The notes: generated by a model from the letters alone, not told the origin. A stretch of 64,000 nucleotides of DNA from Clavulina sp. PMI_390 (GCA_015039315.1 WIDE01000018.1:397530-461529); one strand, 5' to 3'. Shown: positions 48,401-62,361, numbered from the stretch's first letter. Numbers and translations are program-made.

Positions 48401-51400
48401 ATAGAGGTTATCAGTGATCATCAAGAGAATAAGGGCGGGCGTGCCAGATTGGATCGAGATTTACCCCAGGAGGCGCCTTAGCAAATGCTGCAACATCATT
48501 AATCCATTTAATGTCGGCGTTCATGACGAATGTGAGGCCATGGAGGGAGGTCCTGATCCTGGATTCCTTCGCTACGGCATCGCTCACGCTGACCGACGCA
48601 AAACGTAGCTGCACCATAGGTTTTAGCTCTGCATTCTGTAGAGAACTGATAATTAGTATGAGGATGAGAAATCTAGGTAATTCGAATAACTAACCATTGT
48701 GCGAGGTCGAGTGAGGAAAAGGAGTGTAGCTGTTTCTTCTGACACTAGAGTATCGGTTAGTTTGACATCAAGAACTGCAACATCCACCACTGTTTCGTCC
48801 TATAGCAGTCTTTAGCGTATATTCGAAAGCATATGTTCCAATTGCTTCTTACCCTGCCATCAGGTTGCGTGTGGAGCACGACAGCTACATCTGAGGCTGA
48901 AAGTTTGAGCGGTCGAGCGACAGCCTCATCAAATACCGCGCTGTCCTGACGAGGGATCCATAACACTAGTGAAGCTACAACAAGATTAGTTAAATAAAAC
49001 CATTACCAGCTAGCTTGTAAGAGAATACTCACTCTCCGTAATTGAAATCGAGACAATAGTTTCCGATGAATGAGTTTCGTCTTTCGGTGGCGCACTACTC
49101 CTCGTTCGCCCACTAGAGCTCGCAGTTGTCGAGCTGGCTAGGCTCTTGGCCGCTCTTCTTGCGAAGAACCTGCTGCCAATAAGCTCGTCGCCCAATTCGT
49201 CACCATAGGGACTTGGAGACATCGCCGCCGTGGCTAAGCGATTCGCCCACTGGCTAAGATCATCAGCCCATAGCTGCAGACCGTCAAGGGGAGCTTTTGC
49301 CATTGAGATTCGGATCTGAGGAAGCGCGCAGTCCACATAAATCTTGGACACAGTTTTCGCAGGTGAGGTAGCCGACGCAGCAGATTCAGTGATGGACTTT
49401 CGAACTGTAAGCCGGGGGAGTAAGGGTATTTCGAGAGGGTCGGCATCATCATTTGCTCCCCCAAGAGGGTCCAGTGATGCGAGTGATGTGATGGAGACGT
49501 GTGTTGTAGCTTTGGCCTCTCCAACGGCAGCAAAGGCTATAAGGATATGGCTCCACTCTGCCTGTGCAAGCAATACTCCTGGATTGTGCTTTGACGAACG
49601 TGCAGAGGGAAGGGGGTGTCCTCCATCAATTGCAAATGCGGTTCGTCGACCAGAGGATTCGGACGGTTCGGGCGGTGGAGCAGAACGAACCACTAACCCA
49701 TAGAGATCCACCAAAACAGTCCCAGACCTACTTGGAATAGGATACCCTTTGGAAAAGGATGGCGGAGTCCGAACTTCTAACCGAACCACAGAGCAGTTGA
49801 TAACGAACTGCGCGGGCTTCGTTAAGGCATTAGTGGATGTAGATTGCACGAAGCAGTCTACGTCACAACTTACCGGACTGGAAGGTTGTTGCGCCACACG
49901 TGAAGGACCTGGCGAATTATCGGCCTCCAACTCTAACTTACGGGGTCTTGGTGTCTCCATAATCGCCGCATCCGCCTGATTGTTCGTGAACTCGTCTTCT
50001 TCACTTTCAATAGAACCAATTGAACCATCTTCTTCGTCACTATCCTCGTCGAATGAAACCGCCGGCGTGAGATCGTCAAGGAACGGTATCAGGAACGAGG
50101 ACACCACATTTAGGTCCACAAAGAAGTGGAGAGGGAGAAGGGAAACTTCGAGGGGTTCAGCATTGCGCTGTTCAATGGAGATCATCTGCCGCTTCTCGCT
50201 CGGCAGAACCATCGAAGCTGCTAGAGCATCTCGTCTCGATGGTTGAGGAGCCTTCGCCCGCCACACTGATGGTCGGAGCATAGTTCCCTGCTTCTCCCAT
50301 TCAGGGGTAGGATCAACGAAAGGGAATGCATTGGTGCGTGCAGCGTTCGGTGTGTGGACGAGGTTGGGATCAAAAATGAGAATTGGGGAAACAGTCATGT
50401 CGTTGTCCAGAGAGTCGAGGTGGTCAGACGAGAGAGGAGCGGGAAGGGCAAAGTACATGACAAAGAGATCGTTGATATGGGAGGAGAGCTCAGTGGACAG
50501 TGAAGGGGTGGGTGTGAGGTCCAACTTCTTCGAGAAATTGGCCTCAAAGTGGTCGAGCTGTAAGCGAATGTGAGGTATTCTGGAAGATACATGGGAAAGG
50601 AGAGGTTTTTCGAAGAAACTCTCGATGCCGCTAATGTATTCCGTGCGATGGGACCGACTGCTTTGTGGGCTCATCAGCAACGCAACCATGGATCTGATTT
50701 GGAATGTGATGAGCATAGTATCACGAATGCTGGGAGCCCGAGGAATGGCTGGTGGAGGTGAGGGGTGTTGAGGGGATGAAGGGATAAACTGTGTGCACTC
50801 CAATAGCGCTCGAACCTGCCAGCTCTGCAGCGCAACTCCGATGACGCCTATGCTGGCATTCACAACAACCTTTGGTCTGCTTGCAGAGCTGGCCACATTA
50901 CGATAGGAAGCGCTCGGATGTGAAATGACCTGAACCACGATTGGATCCTGAATACGAAGAACCGGAACACTTGCAGGACGGGATGGAGCTGTGCTCATGA
51001 CAGGAGGTGGTGTTGAAATAGCGGCTGCTTCGTCATTAGGGGGCGGGGGAAGGGAAAGGGCACTGAGATACATGCTTGCGGAGGACTTGACAGATAGGAC
51101 ACTTTGTGACATGTGGGCTGGTGGCATTTCGTCTTCTGAGGAGGATTCCTCATAATCGTCGGATCTCGTGGAGGCGTGGAGGGGTCGGGAGAGTGGCGGC
51201 GAATGTACATTTCGCAAGTCATTCATTGAAATGCTCAAATCGGACATTCGGAATGTCCTCGTGACGGAGAGCCTGATTGGGGGAGGGGCCGCCTCTGCAG
51301 GGGAATCTTGGGTCTCAGGGCCAGCGGGTGGGGTAGGCGGAGTTTCTAACGTGTCCTCGGTACCAAAAGTCATCTCTGGTATCTGGATGCATACTTCGAC

Positions 51401-52249
51401 ATGGGCATCATGGATGACTGTGAGTGAAGTATTGACGATTGTGACGCGTAGTCTAGAAAGAAGGCTCTCAGTCATAGAGGTGAGAAATGATACTTCTTCT
51501 GCTTCTTCCATTCCGTCAAATTCATCGGGCGAACGGTCACGGTCATCCGCATTCAAGGAGTCAAAGCCGCCTGGCAGCCTCATTTCAGGTTCGGGAACTG
51601 TCGCTTCTGTGGGCTTTGGCACATTTGTGGCACGGGACTGGTGGATCGTTTGGAGAAAAGCACGGTTTTCTACGGAGTCCAGTTCCTGATGCACAAAAGT
51701 CTCGGCAGCATTCGTGACGGAGGATGTGAGGTCGATAGTGGGTGGGGTAGTGGGAGTCACACGACTGAGCACGACACCGACCTCGAGAGCCTCAATAGTG
51801 ACCTCGAGTGGTGCTTTCCATATATTCGACCATGGAATTTTGGCAGATATCTTGCCAATGGAGCCTCCCCGAAGCTGTACCGGTAATCCGTTTAGGAGCT
51901 CGTTGACACCCTAACTCACGGGTCCATCACATGCGGCGGGATACAGGGAGATAATGAGAGAAAAGCAAGCGTCTCAGTATCCACAACACCATAATTATAT
52001 GTCTAGGTTGAGTTAATGGGATAGCCTCACCTCATCCGAAAGCTGGATTTGCGATATCTCCAACGATCCACTACCGATTTGGGAGTCGATCTGGTGGTCA
52101 TCAAGTTGGCCAGGGCGTACGAATCGGCCAAGAGAGCGTCTCAGTATAAAAGAAACAAAGCGTCGTTGGATGTTTGCTGGAATTGAAAGCGACGGAAAGC
52201 GAATGGTAGGGAGCTCGAATGGGAAAAGCGAGGCAGTCCAGGAGAACAT
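45419..52249 (-). CDS. ATG2: Autophagy-related protein 2, lipid-transfer protein
   Basis: A 6.8-kb minus-strand gene. The N terminus is a chorein domain: [40 protein letters not shown], then [20 protein letters not shown] and [19 protein letters not shown]. The largest exon (about 49010-51880) encodes a long, partly disordered Ser/Pro/acid-rich middle. The C-terminal ATG_C-like region carries [58 protein letters not shown], then [20 protein letters not shown] and [15 protein letters not shown]. The stop is at 45419. ATG2 tethers the ER to the phagophore with Atg9 and Atg18 and moves phospholipids for autophagosome growth. Size and both ends match the family. RLP24 converges on it; the 3' ends are about 250 bp apart. 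Confidence 0.92.
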
Positions 52250-52645
52250 CTTGGAGATTCCGATATTAGGAGTTGAGAAACCAGAATCCTAAGGCTAGTC
52301 GTAATTGGCTGGAGATAGTGGCACTTTGTCTGGCACACTGGCTCAGACGCGCACCGTGAGGTGGGCTTTGTTTAGTGGACACACATCGTTCACCACAGCT
52401 ATCAACAACCACAAGCCAGCTGCTCGGAGCGTTGCTTGCGGATAACCCATCAGAATGACCATCTTTTGGCCCAGTTAATAATATCAACCACCGTAAAGCC
52501 GCCCCATGACTGCCATAATGATGCTCCTAAGCTAGGAGAACCATGGCATGTGAAAGAGAGTGTTCAACTTGTCACGGCGCGGAAGTGTCACTCTGTCTTG
52601 ATTGGAACACCACCGGCTCCCTCCACCACTCTGCTGAATCAAAAA
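52250..52645. promoter_or_regulatory. Divergent promoter between ATG2 and a seven-helix receptor gene
   Basis: A 396-bp spacer between divergent start codons. An open stretch at 52436-52645 runs into the receptor's first exon in the same frame. The ATG at 52646 is preferred because it starts a compact N terminus before helix 1. No TATA box was seen. Confidence 0.4.
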
Positions 52646-54442
52646 ATGTCAAACCTTGAGATTGGTCCTTACGATGAAGCGTGGGGTCTCGCTGGGGTGA
52701 GCTATCGTTTACTCTTTATGCATTTCTGAGAGGTCACATCTCTCTGTTTCGCAGGATGTCGTATCTGTCGTACTACTGTCAATAGGCGTGGTCGCCGCTT
52801 CCTTCATAGAGGTCGCTCTCTATCACCTCGACAACAGAAATAAGCTTCGTTGTCGAATCTTGATGGCGCTCTTCAGTGCCCATATCTGGGCTGGGTGAAT
52901 CCCACACTCATGGCTCTCTTAATACAATACAAGACTGATTATCATCGTTTAGGCTTGCCTTCCTCACGCCAATATTAGCCAGTCTTTCAGGTCATCCTCC
53001 AAGAGACGGAAGTGTTGCTTGTCATATCTCTGCGGTTCTAGCGGAAAGCGCGACCTGGTCCCAATACGGCTTCGTCATTTCGGTAGCAGCTGTCTCATAC
53101 TTCCTATTACTTCATCCACTGTCCAAACCAACATTCGCCCTCGAGAGATACTGGTACCTTATCGTGTTAGTAGTACTACTATTGGCGGGGACGGTGGCTG
53201 GACTTCAAGCAGCCTTCTACTCCCCAGTATACATCGGTGGTTTCTGCTGGAATGTATGTATATCCTTTGAGTTAACCTCCACGACTCATCCAACTCTATC
53301 TCCTAGGCAAGCACCGGTGCCAAGGTCAACGAGATCTTGAACTTTGTCCCTCGTGCAGTCGTACTGTCAATGATTATCATGATCTATGGGCGCATTTATT
53401 GGTTTCTCCGCAAAAGAGATCGTTTTGCCAAATCAGTTGGGCTTGCAGCTATTCCTCGTGCACCAATCTACACTGCACCACAGAATCCTGAAGATAGACC
53501 TTGGGAGCGGCTTCATCTACCTGGCTTGAGTCAATTCGGGAACGAGAACGACCAAGATGGAGAGGGAACTTCTGCTTCTTCTGGAACCGGATCCAAGCAG
53601 ACATCCGCCACCAATTCGAGTACTCTCCTTCCATCCAATGGGACTGAAGGTAGGGCAGCCTTTGCTCATCCTTTGCGTGTGCTTCTATTCCCCAAGCTTC
53701 GCACAAAATTCCGACATTTCATCCTGGGGACTTCTCAACCTCGTAATGATCTGAGTGAGAAACAGCCTTCGGGAAGGAGCGAAAGACAGCCTTCAACATC
53801 TTCCACCCCAAGTCGTCAACCTCAGCCATTACAATCGCAGCATTCCAATCCCAGTATATTCGTTTCTGACAGCATGTTCCCGTCCATTTATGGTCGCTCT
53901 CAGCACGAAGCTCCAGCCCCCATAACATCCGACTCATTCGACCTCTTCCATGCCCTAGCAATCTGGCCAGAGGCTTCACGATATGGCCAGCGAGATCCCT
54001 ACGCAACAGGTCATGGGCACACACCATACCACGGACCTCTACCGATAGCAAGACAACGTGCTAAAACAGAATATTTTGAATCTCTACACGACATGCTGAC
54101 AAGAAAAGCATCAACACTCTTCTTGCTCTTTCCTCTCACCGTGAGTTTTCTTCTAATATTCACTTTATTTCCTAGCTTTCGACTAATACTCTTCGTCATA
54201 TCTCATAGTATCTTATTCTTACCATCATATCTGCCGCACGCTTAATCGACGACTTTGTCAGTCCACATCCATCACCGATCATGCGTGCCGTATCGCGTTG
54301 GGCACTGTTCTTGCAAGGCCCCTTGGATGCCCTCACATATGGTGTGTTTGCGTTCAAGGTAAAGAAGTCTGTGGGAAAAGAAATCAAGAGGAGGTGGCCA
54401 TGGCTCTCCCTCCGTGATGGAGATGCTCCAACTGCTGTATAG
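52646..54442 (+). CDS. Seven-transmembrane receptor-like protein (cAMP receptor-like / Git3-type)
   Basis: It starts MSNLEIGPYDEAWGLAG. Successive exons supply helices: DVVSVVLLSIGVVAASFIEV, LAFLTPILASLSG, YGFVISVAAVSYFLLLHPLS, WYLIVLVVLLLAGTVAGLQA and FVPRAVVLSMIIMIYGRIYW. A long Ser/Gln-rich cytoplasmic loop of about 240 residues (53440-54110) follows. Two more helices come from LFLLFPLTYLILTIISAARL (across an intron) and WALFLQGPLDALTYGVFAFK, and then a short basic tail ending PTAV. The seven helices, the large third loop and the QGPLDALTYG motif in the last helix fit fungal G-protein-coupled receptors of the cAMP-receptor-like/glucose-sensing group. The ligand is unknown. The frame runs through four introns without a stop. 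Confidence 0.75.
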
Positions 54443-54792
54443 ATGTAATTAATACCTCATAACACCCCGTCAACTGTATTTATTATGCCCGGATCGTATC
54501 CAATCCATAATCCCACGGGGCCACAATGTAGCTAAGCACCGTTGACAGATGGTGCTCCAAGCTAGCTAGATCTGAGAATAAACAATGACAGGAAAAACCA
54601 TAAATTGATTGAAGTGGACCAGTAAATTGATACATGAAATTCCAGAGAGAATTGTATTGCAACACAGCACGAGCACGCAGATAATCAAATGTGAATGCAG
54701 ATATAAGTAAACGTGATAGGGACATGGGTATTGTGTCAGGGGCTGCAAAACATGTGATGTGGGGGGTCGTGAATAGAGTTGTTGTGAAGACT
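54443..54792. terminator. Convergent 3' region of the receptor gene and GLT1
   Basis: A 350-bp AT-rich spacer between two stop codons facing each other. It must carry both polyadenylation regions; AATAAACAATGACAGG-like A/T runs occur near 54575-54605. No gene was seen. Confidence 0.4.
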
Positions 54793-57700
54793 TTAGGCCT
54801 GAACCTTGACGGCTGATGAAGAACCGTTAGCAATCTCAGCAACGGCAGTCGTAGAAGTAATCTTGGGGGCAACATAGCGCTAAGAGGAGAACAGGTCTAG
54901 TTAGAGAATGCCGAAACTAAAACTAACGCTGGCGCTCACTCTAGTCGCAATGCCACCTGCTGAAGGAAGGCGAGTGTTGCCCTCCATAAGGAAGGCGTCT
55001 ACCTCGGCAGCAGCGCCACGGCCCTCGCTGTGAAGTTATTAATTGTCAGGATGAGACCCTTATCTAAGGAGGGTGAGCGGAGGCTTACTTGATGCCCCAA
55101 ACAATGAGGGACTGGCCTCGTCGGCAATCACCCGCCGCGAAGACACCAGGTTGGTTCGTTCCGTATTTCTGTTAGTGATAGGCGAAATCAGCTGGGACCC
55201 ACAATGGCAGATAGGAGAACAAGTACCTTTGGAGCGGTAGCGACGTTTGTGCGGCCATCAGTCTTGACGCCGAGGGATTTGAGAAGCTCCTGCTGAGGTC
55301 CCAAGAAACCCAAGGCCAGGAAGACAAGCTGAGCCGGGAAGAACTTCTCAGAGCCCGGAATCTCCTCCATCTTCCAGCGACCACCGCTATCCTTCGTCCA
55401 CTCGACACGGACGGTATTGAGACCCTTCAGTTTTCCGGCTTCGTCGAGCACGAACTCCTTGGTAGAGATGCAATACTCGCGGGGGTCTTCAAGAATGGAT
55501 CAACCAGCTGCTCGCTAACGAGTATTTGACGTGTGTTGACTCACCAGAACCGAAGTGGGCAGCAACCTCAGCATGACCGTAATCAGTGCGGAAGATGCGA
55601 GGCCATTGAGGCCATGGGTTGTCGCGCCCACGCCCAGCAGGGGGTTGAGGAAGGAGCTCAAAGTTGACCACAGACTTCGCTCCATGACGCATGGCAGTAC
55701 CGATACAATCGTTGCCGGTATCACCACCACCAATAACGATGACATCCTTTCCACGAGCGTTGATGTAGTTACCGTTGGAAAGCTCGGAGTCGAGCAGCGA
55801 CTTGGTGTTCAGCTGTAGAAAAAAGGAGATCGTTAGATTACTTATCAAGACACCCACACTCATAACGAACCTGGAGGAACTCCATGGCAAAGTGAATGCC
55901 ATCAACGTCACGGCCAGGGATCCTGAGGTCACGAGGCCAAGTGGCACCAGTTGCGATGACAGTAGCGTCATTCGCGCCTTTAATCTCGGCAGCATCCACG
56001 TCCACGCCGACATGAGCGTTGTTAACGAAAGTCTAGTTGATGATGTTAATTTGAAGAACTAGTATCCTTGCAGCTGGAAAACTCACAATTCCTTCAGCCT
56101 CCATCAGGTCGATGCGACGCTGAACGACAGCCTTGTCGAGCTTCATGCTATCAAGACGACCTCTTAGCATTAGAAGACGGATTACAGACACCCCGAAACT
56201 TACTTTGGAATTCCGTACATCAACAGGCCGCCGAACCTATCATTGCGATCGTACACAGTGACGGTGTGGCCAGCCTTGTTGAGTTGGTCGGCACATGCCA
56301 AGCCTGCAGGGCCAGCACCAACGATTGCAACGCGCTTGCCAGTCCTGAAGCTCGGTACCTTGGGTTGCATCCAGCCCATCTCAAAGCCCTTATCAATAAT
56401 TGCACATTCGATGCTCTTGATCCCAACGGGGAGCTCGTTGATGCCAAGAGTGCATGCTCCCTCGCAAGGAGCAGGGCAGACACGGCCAGTGAACTCAGGG
56501 AAGTTGTTTGTCAAAAGGAGGCGGTTGAGAGCATCCTGCCATTGGCCCTTGAAGACGAGATCATTCCATTTGGGAATGACATTTGAGATGGGGCAGCCAG
56601 TGTCGGACTGGCAGAAAGGCACACCGCAGTCCATGCATCGTGCTGACTGATACTTGAGCTCGGTCTCGCTGAGACGAGTCGAAATCTCCCTCCAGTCCTT
56701 GACTCGCTTACGGGCAGGGCGGTAGGCCTCATTCAGGCGCTTGTACTTCATGAAGCCCTTAGTCTTGTCGAGCTTCTTCATGCGTTGACGAGTAGTCTCC
56801 TCGTCAAGCGCCGCATCTTCGAGATCGACGATTGGCTGCTCAGGTTTGCGGAAAGTGACTTGAAGTTGCGAGGAAGAATTGATGGGCTTGCTGGTCTTCG
56901 CAAGCACCTCGCTGATGGCCTCGTCAGCAAGGTCGACTTGACTGGCAGTGTGGGATGGGACGAGATCGATGGTGCTCATGCGTTTCTTCTCCTCTTTGGC
57001 GCGAGCCGCTTCTTGCTCAAGGACACGCTTGTAGTCGTAGGGCATGACGCGAACGAAGAGAGGGAGCAGATGATGGAAGTCAGCGAGGACGCGATCGGCG
57101 ATCTCGGAGCCAGTGTAGTGACGATGGTCCTCGATGAGACTGCGGAGCTCTGCAATTTCGTGGGGATCGTTAACCTTGCCGAGCTCAACCATCTCCTGGT
57201 TGACCTTGGGGGCAAACGTGTGCGCCATATCCAGCACATACGCGATACCGCCGCTCATACCAGCAGCGAAGTTTCGGCCAGTGGTGCCAAGGACTACGAC
57301 ACGACCACCAGTCATATACTCGCAACCATGATCACCACAGCCCTCGACAACGGCGTGTGCACCAGAATTACGAACACCGAATCGCTCGGCGGCAACACCG
57401 CGAATGAAGGCTTCACCAGAGGTGGCACCGTAGAGACAGACGTTCCCGATAATGATGTTCTCCTCGGCCTTAAACGTGGACTCCTTGGGAGGATAGACAA
57501 TCAGGCGACCACCTGAGAGACCTTTTCCGACGTAGTCGTTGGCGTCACCTTCGAGCTCGATGGTGATACCGGGGGCGAGGAAAGCGCCACACGATTGCCC
57601 AGCAGAGCCTTGCATGTTGATGTGGATGGTGTCCTTGGGCAGACCCTCCTCGCCATAGAGCTTAGATACTCGGTATGATAGCGAGGTTCCCAATGCACGA

Positions 57701-60700
57701 TCAGTGTTGATGACGTTGCAGTCGATACGGACGGGAAGACCCTTCGTAAGCGCAGGCTCCGCCTCGTCAATGAACTTGTTATCAAGACGAATATAGAGCT
57801 TGTGGTCCTGTGCACGAACACGATGGGTAGCAGCACCGGGACGCATTTGCCATGCGGGCTTCAGGACAGGAGATAGGTCGAGATGGGCGGTCTTTGGGGT
57901 GCGGAGCGACTCGTCAATCTTGAGCATCTCCGATCGGCCAACCATCTCAGCAATGGTACGGAAACCGAGCTTGGCCATAATGCCACGGAGTTCTTCAGCA
58001 ACATAGTAGAAGAAATTGATGACCTGCTCTGGCTGACCAGCAAACTTTGCACGAAGGACAGGATCCTGGGTAGCAATACCGACGGGGCAAGTGTTGAGGC
58101 TAGGGAGAAGATGGAAGTTAGCGATGTCTATCCTGGCTGATCAAGGGTGAGAATACGTACTGGCACTTCCTCATCATGATACAGCCCATAGCGATCAAGG
58201 GGGTGGTGGCAAAACCCCACTCTTCTGCACCAAGCAAGCACGCAATAGCCACATCGCGACCCGTACGAATCTGACCATCAGTCTGGACAGTCACACGGCC
58301 ACGAAGGTCATTGAGGACGAGAGTCTGATGAGTCTCTGCAAGACCAAGCTCCCATGGTAGACCAGCATGCTTGATACCAGTCCACTTGGAGGCACCAGTG
58401 CCACCATCGTGACCCGAGACGAGGATGTGGTCTGCCTTGGCCTTGGCGACACCGCTCGCGACGATACCGACACCGACTTCGGAGACGAGCTTAACGGAAA
58501 CACGAGCGCGGGGGTTAGAGCACTTGAGATCGTAGATGAGCTGTTTCAGATCCTCGATCGAGTAGATATCGTGGTGTGGGGGAGGCGAGATGAGGCCGAC
58601 GCCTGCGGTTGAGTGACGAGTGCGGGCGATCGAGGTGGAGACCTTGTGGCCGGGAAGCTCGCCGCCCTCGCCAGGCTTCGCGCCCTGCGCCATCTTAATC
58701 TGAAGCTCGTCGGCATCCGATAGATAGTTGGATGTGACACCGAAGCGGCCCGAAGCAACTTGCTTAATCGCGCTGCGCATGGTATCGCCATTGGGCATAA
58801 TGTTAGAACGCTCGGCATCCTCGCCGCCTTCGCCGGTATTAGACTTGCCACCCAGGCGATTCATAGCGATAGCGAGCGTTGAGTGGGCCTCCATAGAGAT
58901 GGAGCCGTAGGACATTGCTCCAGTGACGAAGCGGCGCACGATCTCGTTCCATGGCTCGACCTGCTCGATCGGGATCGGGGTCGCAGACTCGTACTTGAAC
59001 TCGAGCAATCCACGCAACGTGACACGCTTAACCTGCTCGCGAGCATTCTTCGAGTAAGCGTCGTAGGCTGTCTGGTTCTTCTCGCGCACAGCGTCCTGAA
59101 GATGAGCGATACCAGCGGGGTCGTTGATATGGGCTTCACCACCATCGCGCCAGTGGTACTCGCCGGACTCGGGCATACCAGGAGGAATGATGGTATCGCG
59201 GGTGGGCCAGGCGCGCTCGTGGAACTCGAACGCGTCCATAGCGAGAAGCTCAAAGGTGGCTCCTTGAATACGGCTGGCAGTACCGACGAAGCACTTGGTC
59301 ACAACCTCTTCGTGGAGACCGAGAATCTCGAAGATTTGAGCGCCCTTGTAGGACTGAAGAGTGGAAATACCCATCTTGGACATGACCTTGAGGATACCAG
59401 CGTTGGTCGCCGTCATGTAGTTTTGAATAAGCTGAGTCGCGGACTGGTCACCCTTGGCACTATGGAGTAATATCATATGTGAGAATGCAGCTAATCTGAC
59501 GAGAAATCAAGGGAAGGATACTCACAGTCCTTCACGCTGAACCTTGTATGTGACCTCCTGAATGAGCCATGGGCAGATGGCATCCGCACCATAACCGACC
59601 AGGACACAGAGGTGATGCACCTCCCTTGCTTCAGCGGTTTCCACCATGAGCGCAATCTTGGCACGCTTCTTTAGCCCTACCAGATGATGGTGCACGCTAC
59701 CGATTGCAGCAAGCGCGCTGAGAGGCACGCGCTTCGGGCCAACCTCACGATCGGAGAGGATGACGACCTTGATGCCTTCGTCGGCCGCCTGCTCGGCCTC
59801 GACGCAGACCCTCTCTAAGCACGCCTTGTACCCCGGAAGACCTGCGCCCTTGGGGAACGTGATGTCGATCGTCCTGGACGACCATTTGGGATAGGCTGCT
59901 TTGAGGTTCTTGAGGGAGTTCATCTCTTGGATGGTGAGGATGGGGCTGGGGAGGAGGATACGATGGCACTGCTCAGCCTTCATCTCGAGGAGGTTGCCCT
60001 CCGGACCGACGTAGGACTCGAGGGACATGACAATGTCCTCGCGGATGGGGTCGATGGGCGGGTTTGTCACCTGAGCGAACAGCTGGCGGAAGTAATCGTA
60101 GATGATGCGCGCCTGTGTCGCCATCGCCGCTAGTGGAGCATCGTTGCCCATGGAGCCGAGAGCTTCTTTACCCTCAGAGACCATCGGAATCATGAGCAAG
60201 TTGAGCTGCTCGACGGTATATCCGAATGCGAGAAGCACAGGGTCGAGGCTGAGCGGAATCTCCGTGATAGTAGGCTCGATGTTCATCTGGCGTTGTACGC
60301 GCTTCATGATGGTGGGCATTTGGAGCATCTGGTTTTCAACCCATGAGGCAAAGTTTTGCTTAGCAGCGGTGTTACGCTTGAGTTCCTTGTCGTCGACGAT
60401 ACGACCCTCGAGGGTGTCAACAAGGAGCATGCGACCAGGCTTCAATCGGCCCTTTTGGATGACTTTTTCGGGCTCGACGTACACTGCGCCGACCTCGGAC
60501 GCACAGATCATGATGTCCTCGTTGGTGACGATGTATCGGCACGGTCGGAGACCGTTACGATCGAGATTCGCGCCGCAAAAGCGGCCGTCCGAGAACGTGA
60601 AAAGGGCGGGACCATCCCACGGCTCCTGCAGGCAAGCAGCCCACTGGTAGAAAGCCTTCTTCGCGGGGTCCATGAGCTCGTTATCTTGCCAGGCCTCAGG

Positions 60701-62001
60701 AATGAGCATCATGACGGCTTCGGGGAGCGTGACAACGCCGTTGACGACGAGGAGCTCGAGGACGTTATCGAACGCCGCCGAGTCGGAGCCGCCGCTCTCG
60801 ATGATCGGATAAAGCAAGTCAAGCTGGTCGCCGAACAACTTGGAATGCAAGAGGCCCTCACGAGCACGCATCCAGTTCTTATTGCCTCGGACAGTGTTGA
60901 TCTCACCGTTGTGGGCGGCCCAGCGCATAGGCTGGGCACGGTCCCAGCTGGGGAAGGTGTTGGTGGAGAAGCGGGAGTGCACGAGTGCAAAGTGGGAGGT
61001 GTAGAGGACGTGATTGAGATCATGATAGTAGTTGTACACCTGCATGGGGGTGAACTGCCCTTTATACACGATGTTTTTGGATGAGAGAGAGCAAACGTAG
61101 AACCACTTTGCGAGTGAACTGTTGATCATAAAGGGAAAGACAAGCGAGTGATAAGATATTGGACCATACATGTATTGACGAATGCGGGCCAAAAGGAGGA
61201 AGAAGTAGAAGAAAAACTGGACAAGAAGTCATAAACATAGCGAGGGAAGAGGTCACTAACATGGAGTGTGTGGCATGCTTGCGGAGGACGAACAACTGTC
61301 TCTCAAGATACTTTTCATCGAACGCGTTATTTTCGCTCGTGTTGCCCGAACCGTAGTGGGACTTGAGTACGATAAAAGGCTGGAGAATCTTGGGCTCCTT
61401 GCTCTTGGCGGCGGGGCCAAGAATCGAGCCGTCAGTGGGGACCTCACGCCACCCTAGCACGCGCAAACCGAGCTCTCCGGCGATCTTCTCGAACGTCTGA
61501 CGATGAGCAGTAGCTTGACTCTCGTCCTGTGGGTTAAAAAAGACGTTTCCAACAGCATATTGGCCAGCTTCTGGCAGTGCGGACTGGAGATCGCGCTCGG
61601 CTTCACGCTTGAAGAAGGCGTGGGGAATGCCCGTCATAACTCCCGCTCCATCACCATCCCGAGTGTCTGCGCCAGTCGCACCCCTGTGGGTCATTGCGCA
61701 AAGCAGTTGGCGAGCCTCTGAGACGATTTTGTGAGAGGCTTCTCCTTTTACCTGAACCAAAAATCCCACTCCGCAACTATCACGGTCTTGCTCGTTCATG
61801 TACAAGCCCTGATTGGCAGGGAGTGCAACCCGCCCACGAAGTAGGATCGCGCACCACGGTGTCAAACCCAGAGGCATCGTGATCATAGACATCAGGTGCA
61901 TCATCGAAAGACGCTGCGACAGAGTCAGACGTGGCACGATCGGGGAAGGGAGTGCGTGAGGAGGAAGAAGAGGAGGATGGCAGAGCAAAGCTTGTGGCCA
62001 T
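54793..62001 (-). CDS. GLT1: Glutamate synthase (NADH), single-chain
   Basis: A 7.2-kb gene for one chain holding both activities. The propeptide ends before the N-terminal nucleophile Cys of the glutaminase domain in [15 protein letters not shown]-domain landmarks are [46 protein letters not shown] and [21 protein letters not shown] 3Fe-4S Cys cluster is formed by GCIMMRKCQ and [12 protein letters not shown]. The GXGXG structural domain follows ([20 protein letters not shown]). The small-subunit region has Cys groups CMDCGVPFC and CPAPCEGAC for 4Fe-4S, then FAD and NADH sites [19 protein letters not shown] and [13 protein letters not shown]. It makes two glutamates from glutamine and 2-oxoglutarate. 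The upstream peptide [10 protein letters not shown]...DPTSWAG and the [14 protein letters not shown] continuation are in different frames: one extra base near 61827-61830. Confidence 0.93.
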
Positions 62002-62361
62002 CGAACGATGACTAGAGGCTGTCTGCGGAAGGGCTGTTCTTATGGGTAAGACTCAGTTCTTAGGGGGGGCTTTGAAGTTTTTTCCTCTTCTCGATGGATG
62101 GGAGCAGAAGGCGGGGAGTACAACACGGACAAACTATTGGACTTTATAGCCGGCGGCGGTTCACCCGAACCCCTCAATCGGCCGAATCCCTCCACACATG
62201 TGCATGTTCCTGGCCGCCAATAATAATGAGTGCGTTGTTAGGCCAAAAGTGAATAGATGGAGAATCCGATTAGGTCTATTGCGAGTACCACAAGTATCAG
62301 AGCTAACTATTCATCCCCGCCAAACAACATCCACCAAGGAATACCCATTCCTGAACTTTCA
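62002..62361 (-). promoter_or_regulatory. GLT1 upstream region
   Basis: A 360-bp spacer between two minus-strand genes, holding the GLT1 promoter and the scramblase terminator. On the coding strand, GTGGAGGGATTCGGCCGATT lies about 175-195 bp upstream of the GLT1 start. A short CCTATAAAGTCC-like TATA element (forward GGACTTTATAGCC at about 62138-62150) lies near 62143. GATA-type nitrogen control sites (TTATC/GATAA) are not obvious. Confidence 0.4.

Noticed and set aside
56785..57516. A 243-codon plus-strand open frame opposite GLT1
   Set aside because: It is antisense to the strongly conserved GXGXG and linker region of GLT1 and has no domain; explained by biased third positions. The same holds for 58883-59470 and 60356-61084.
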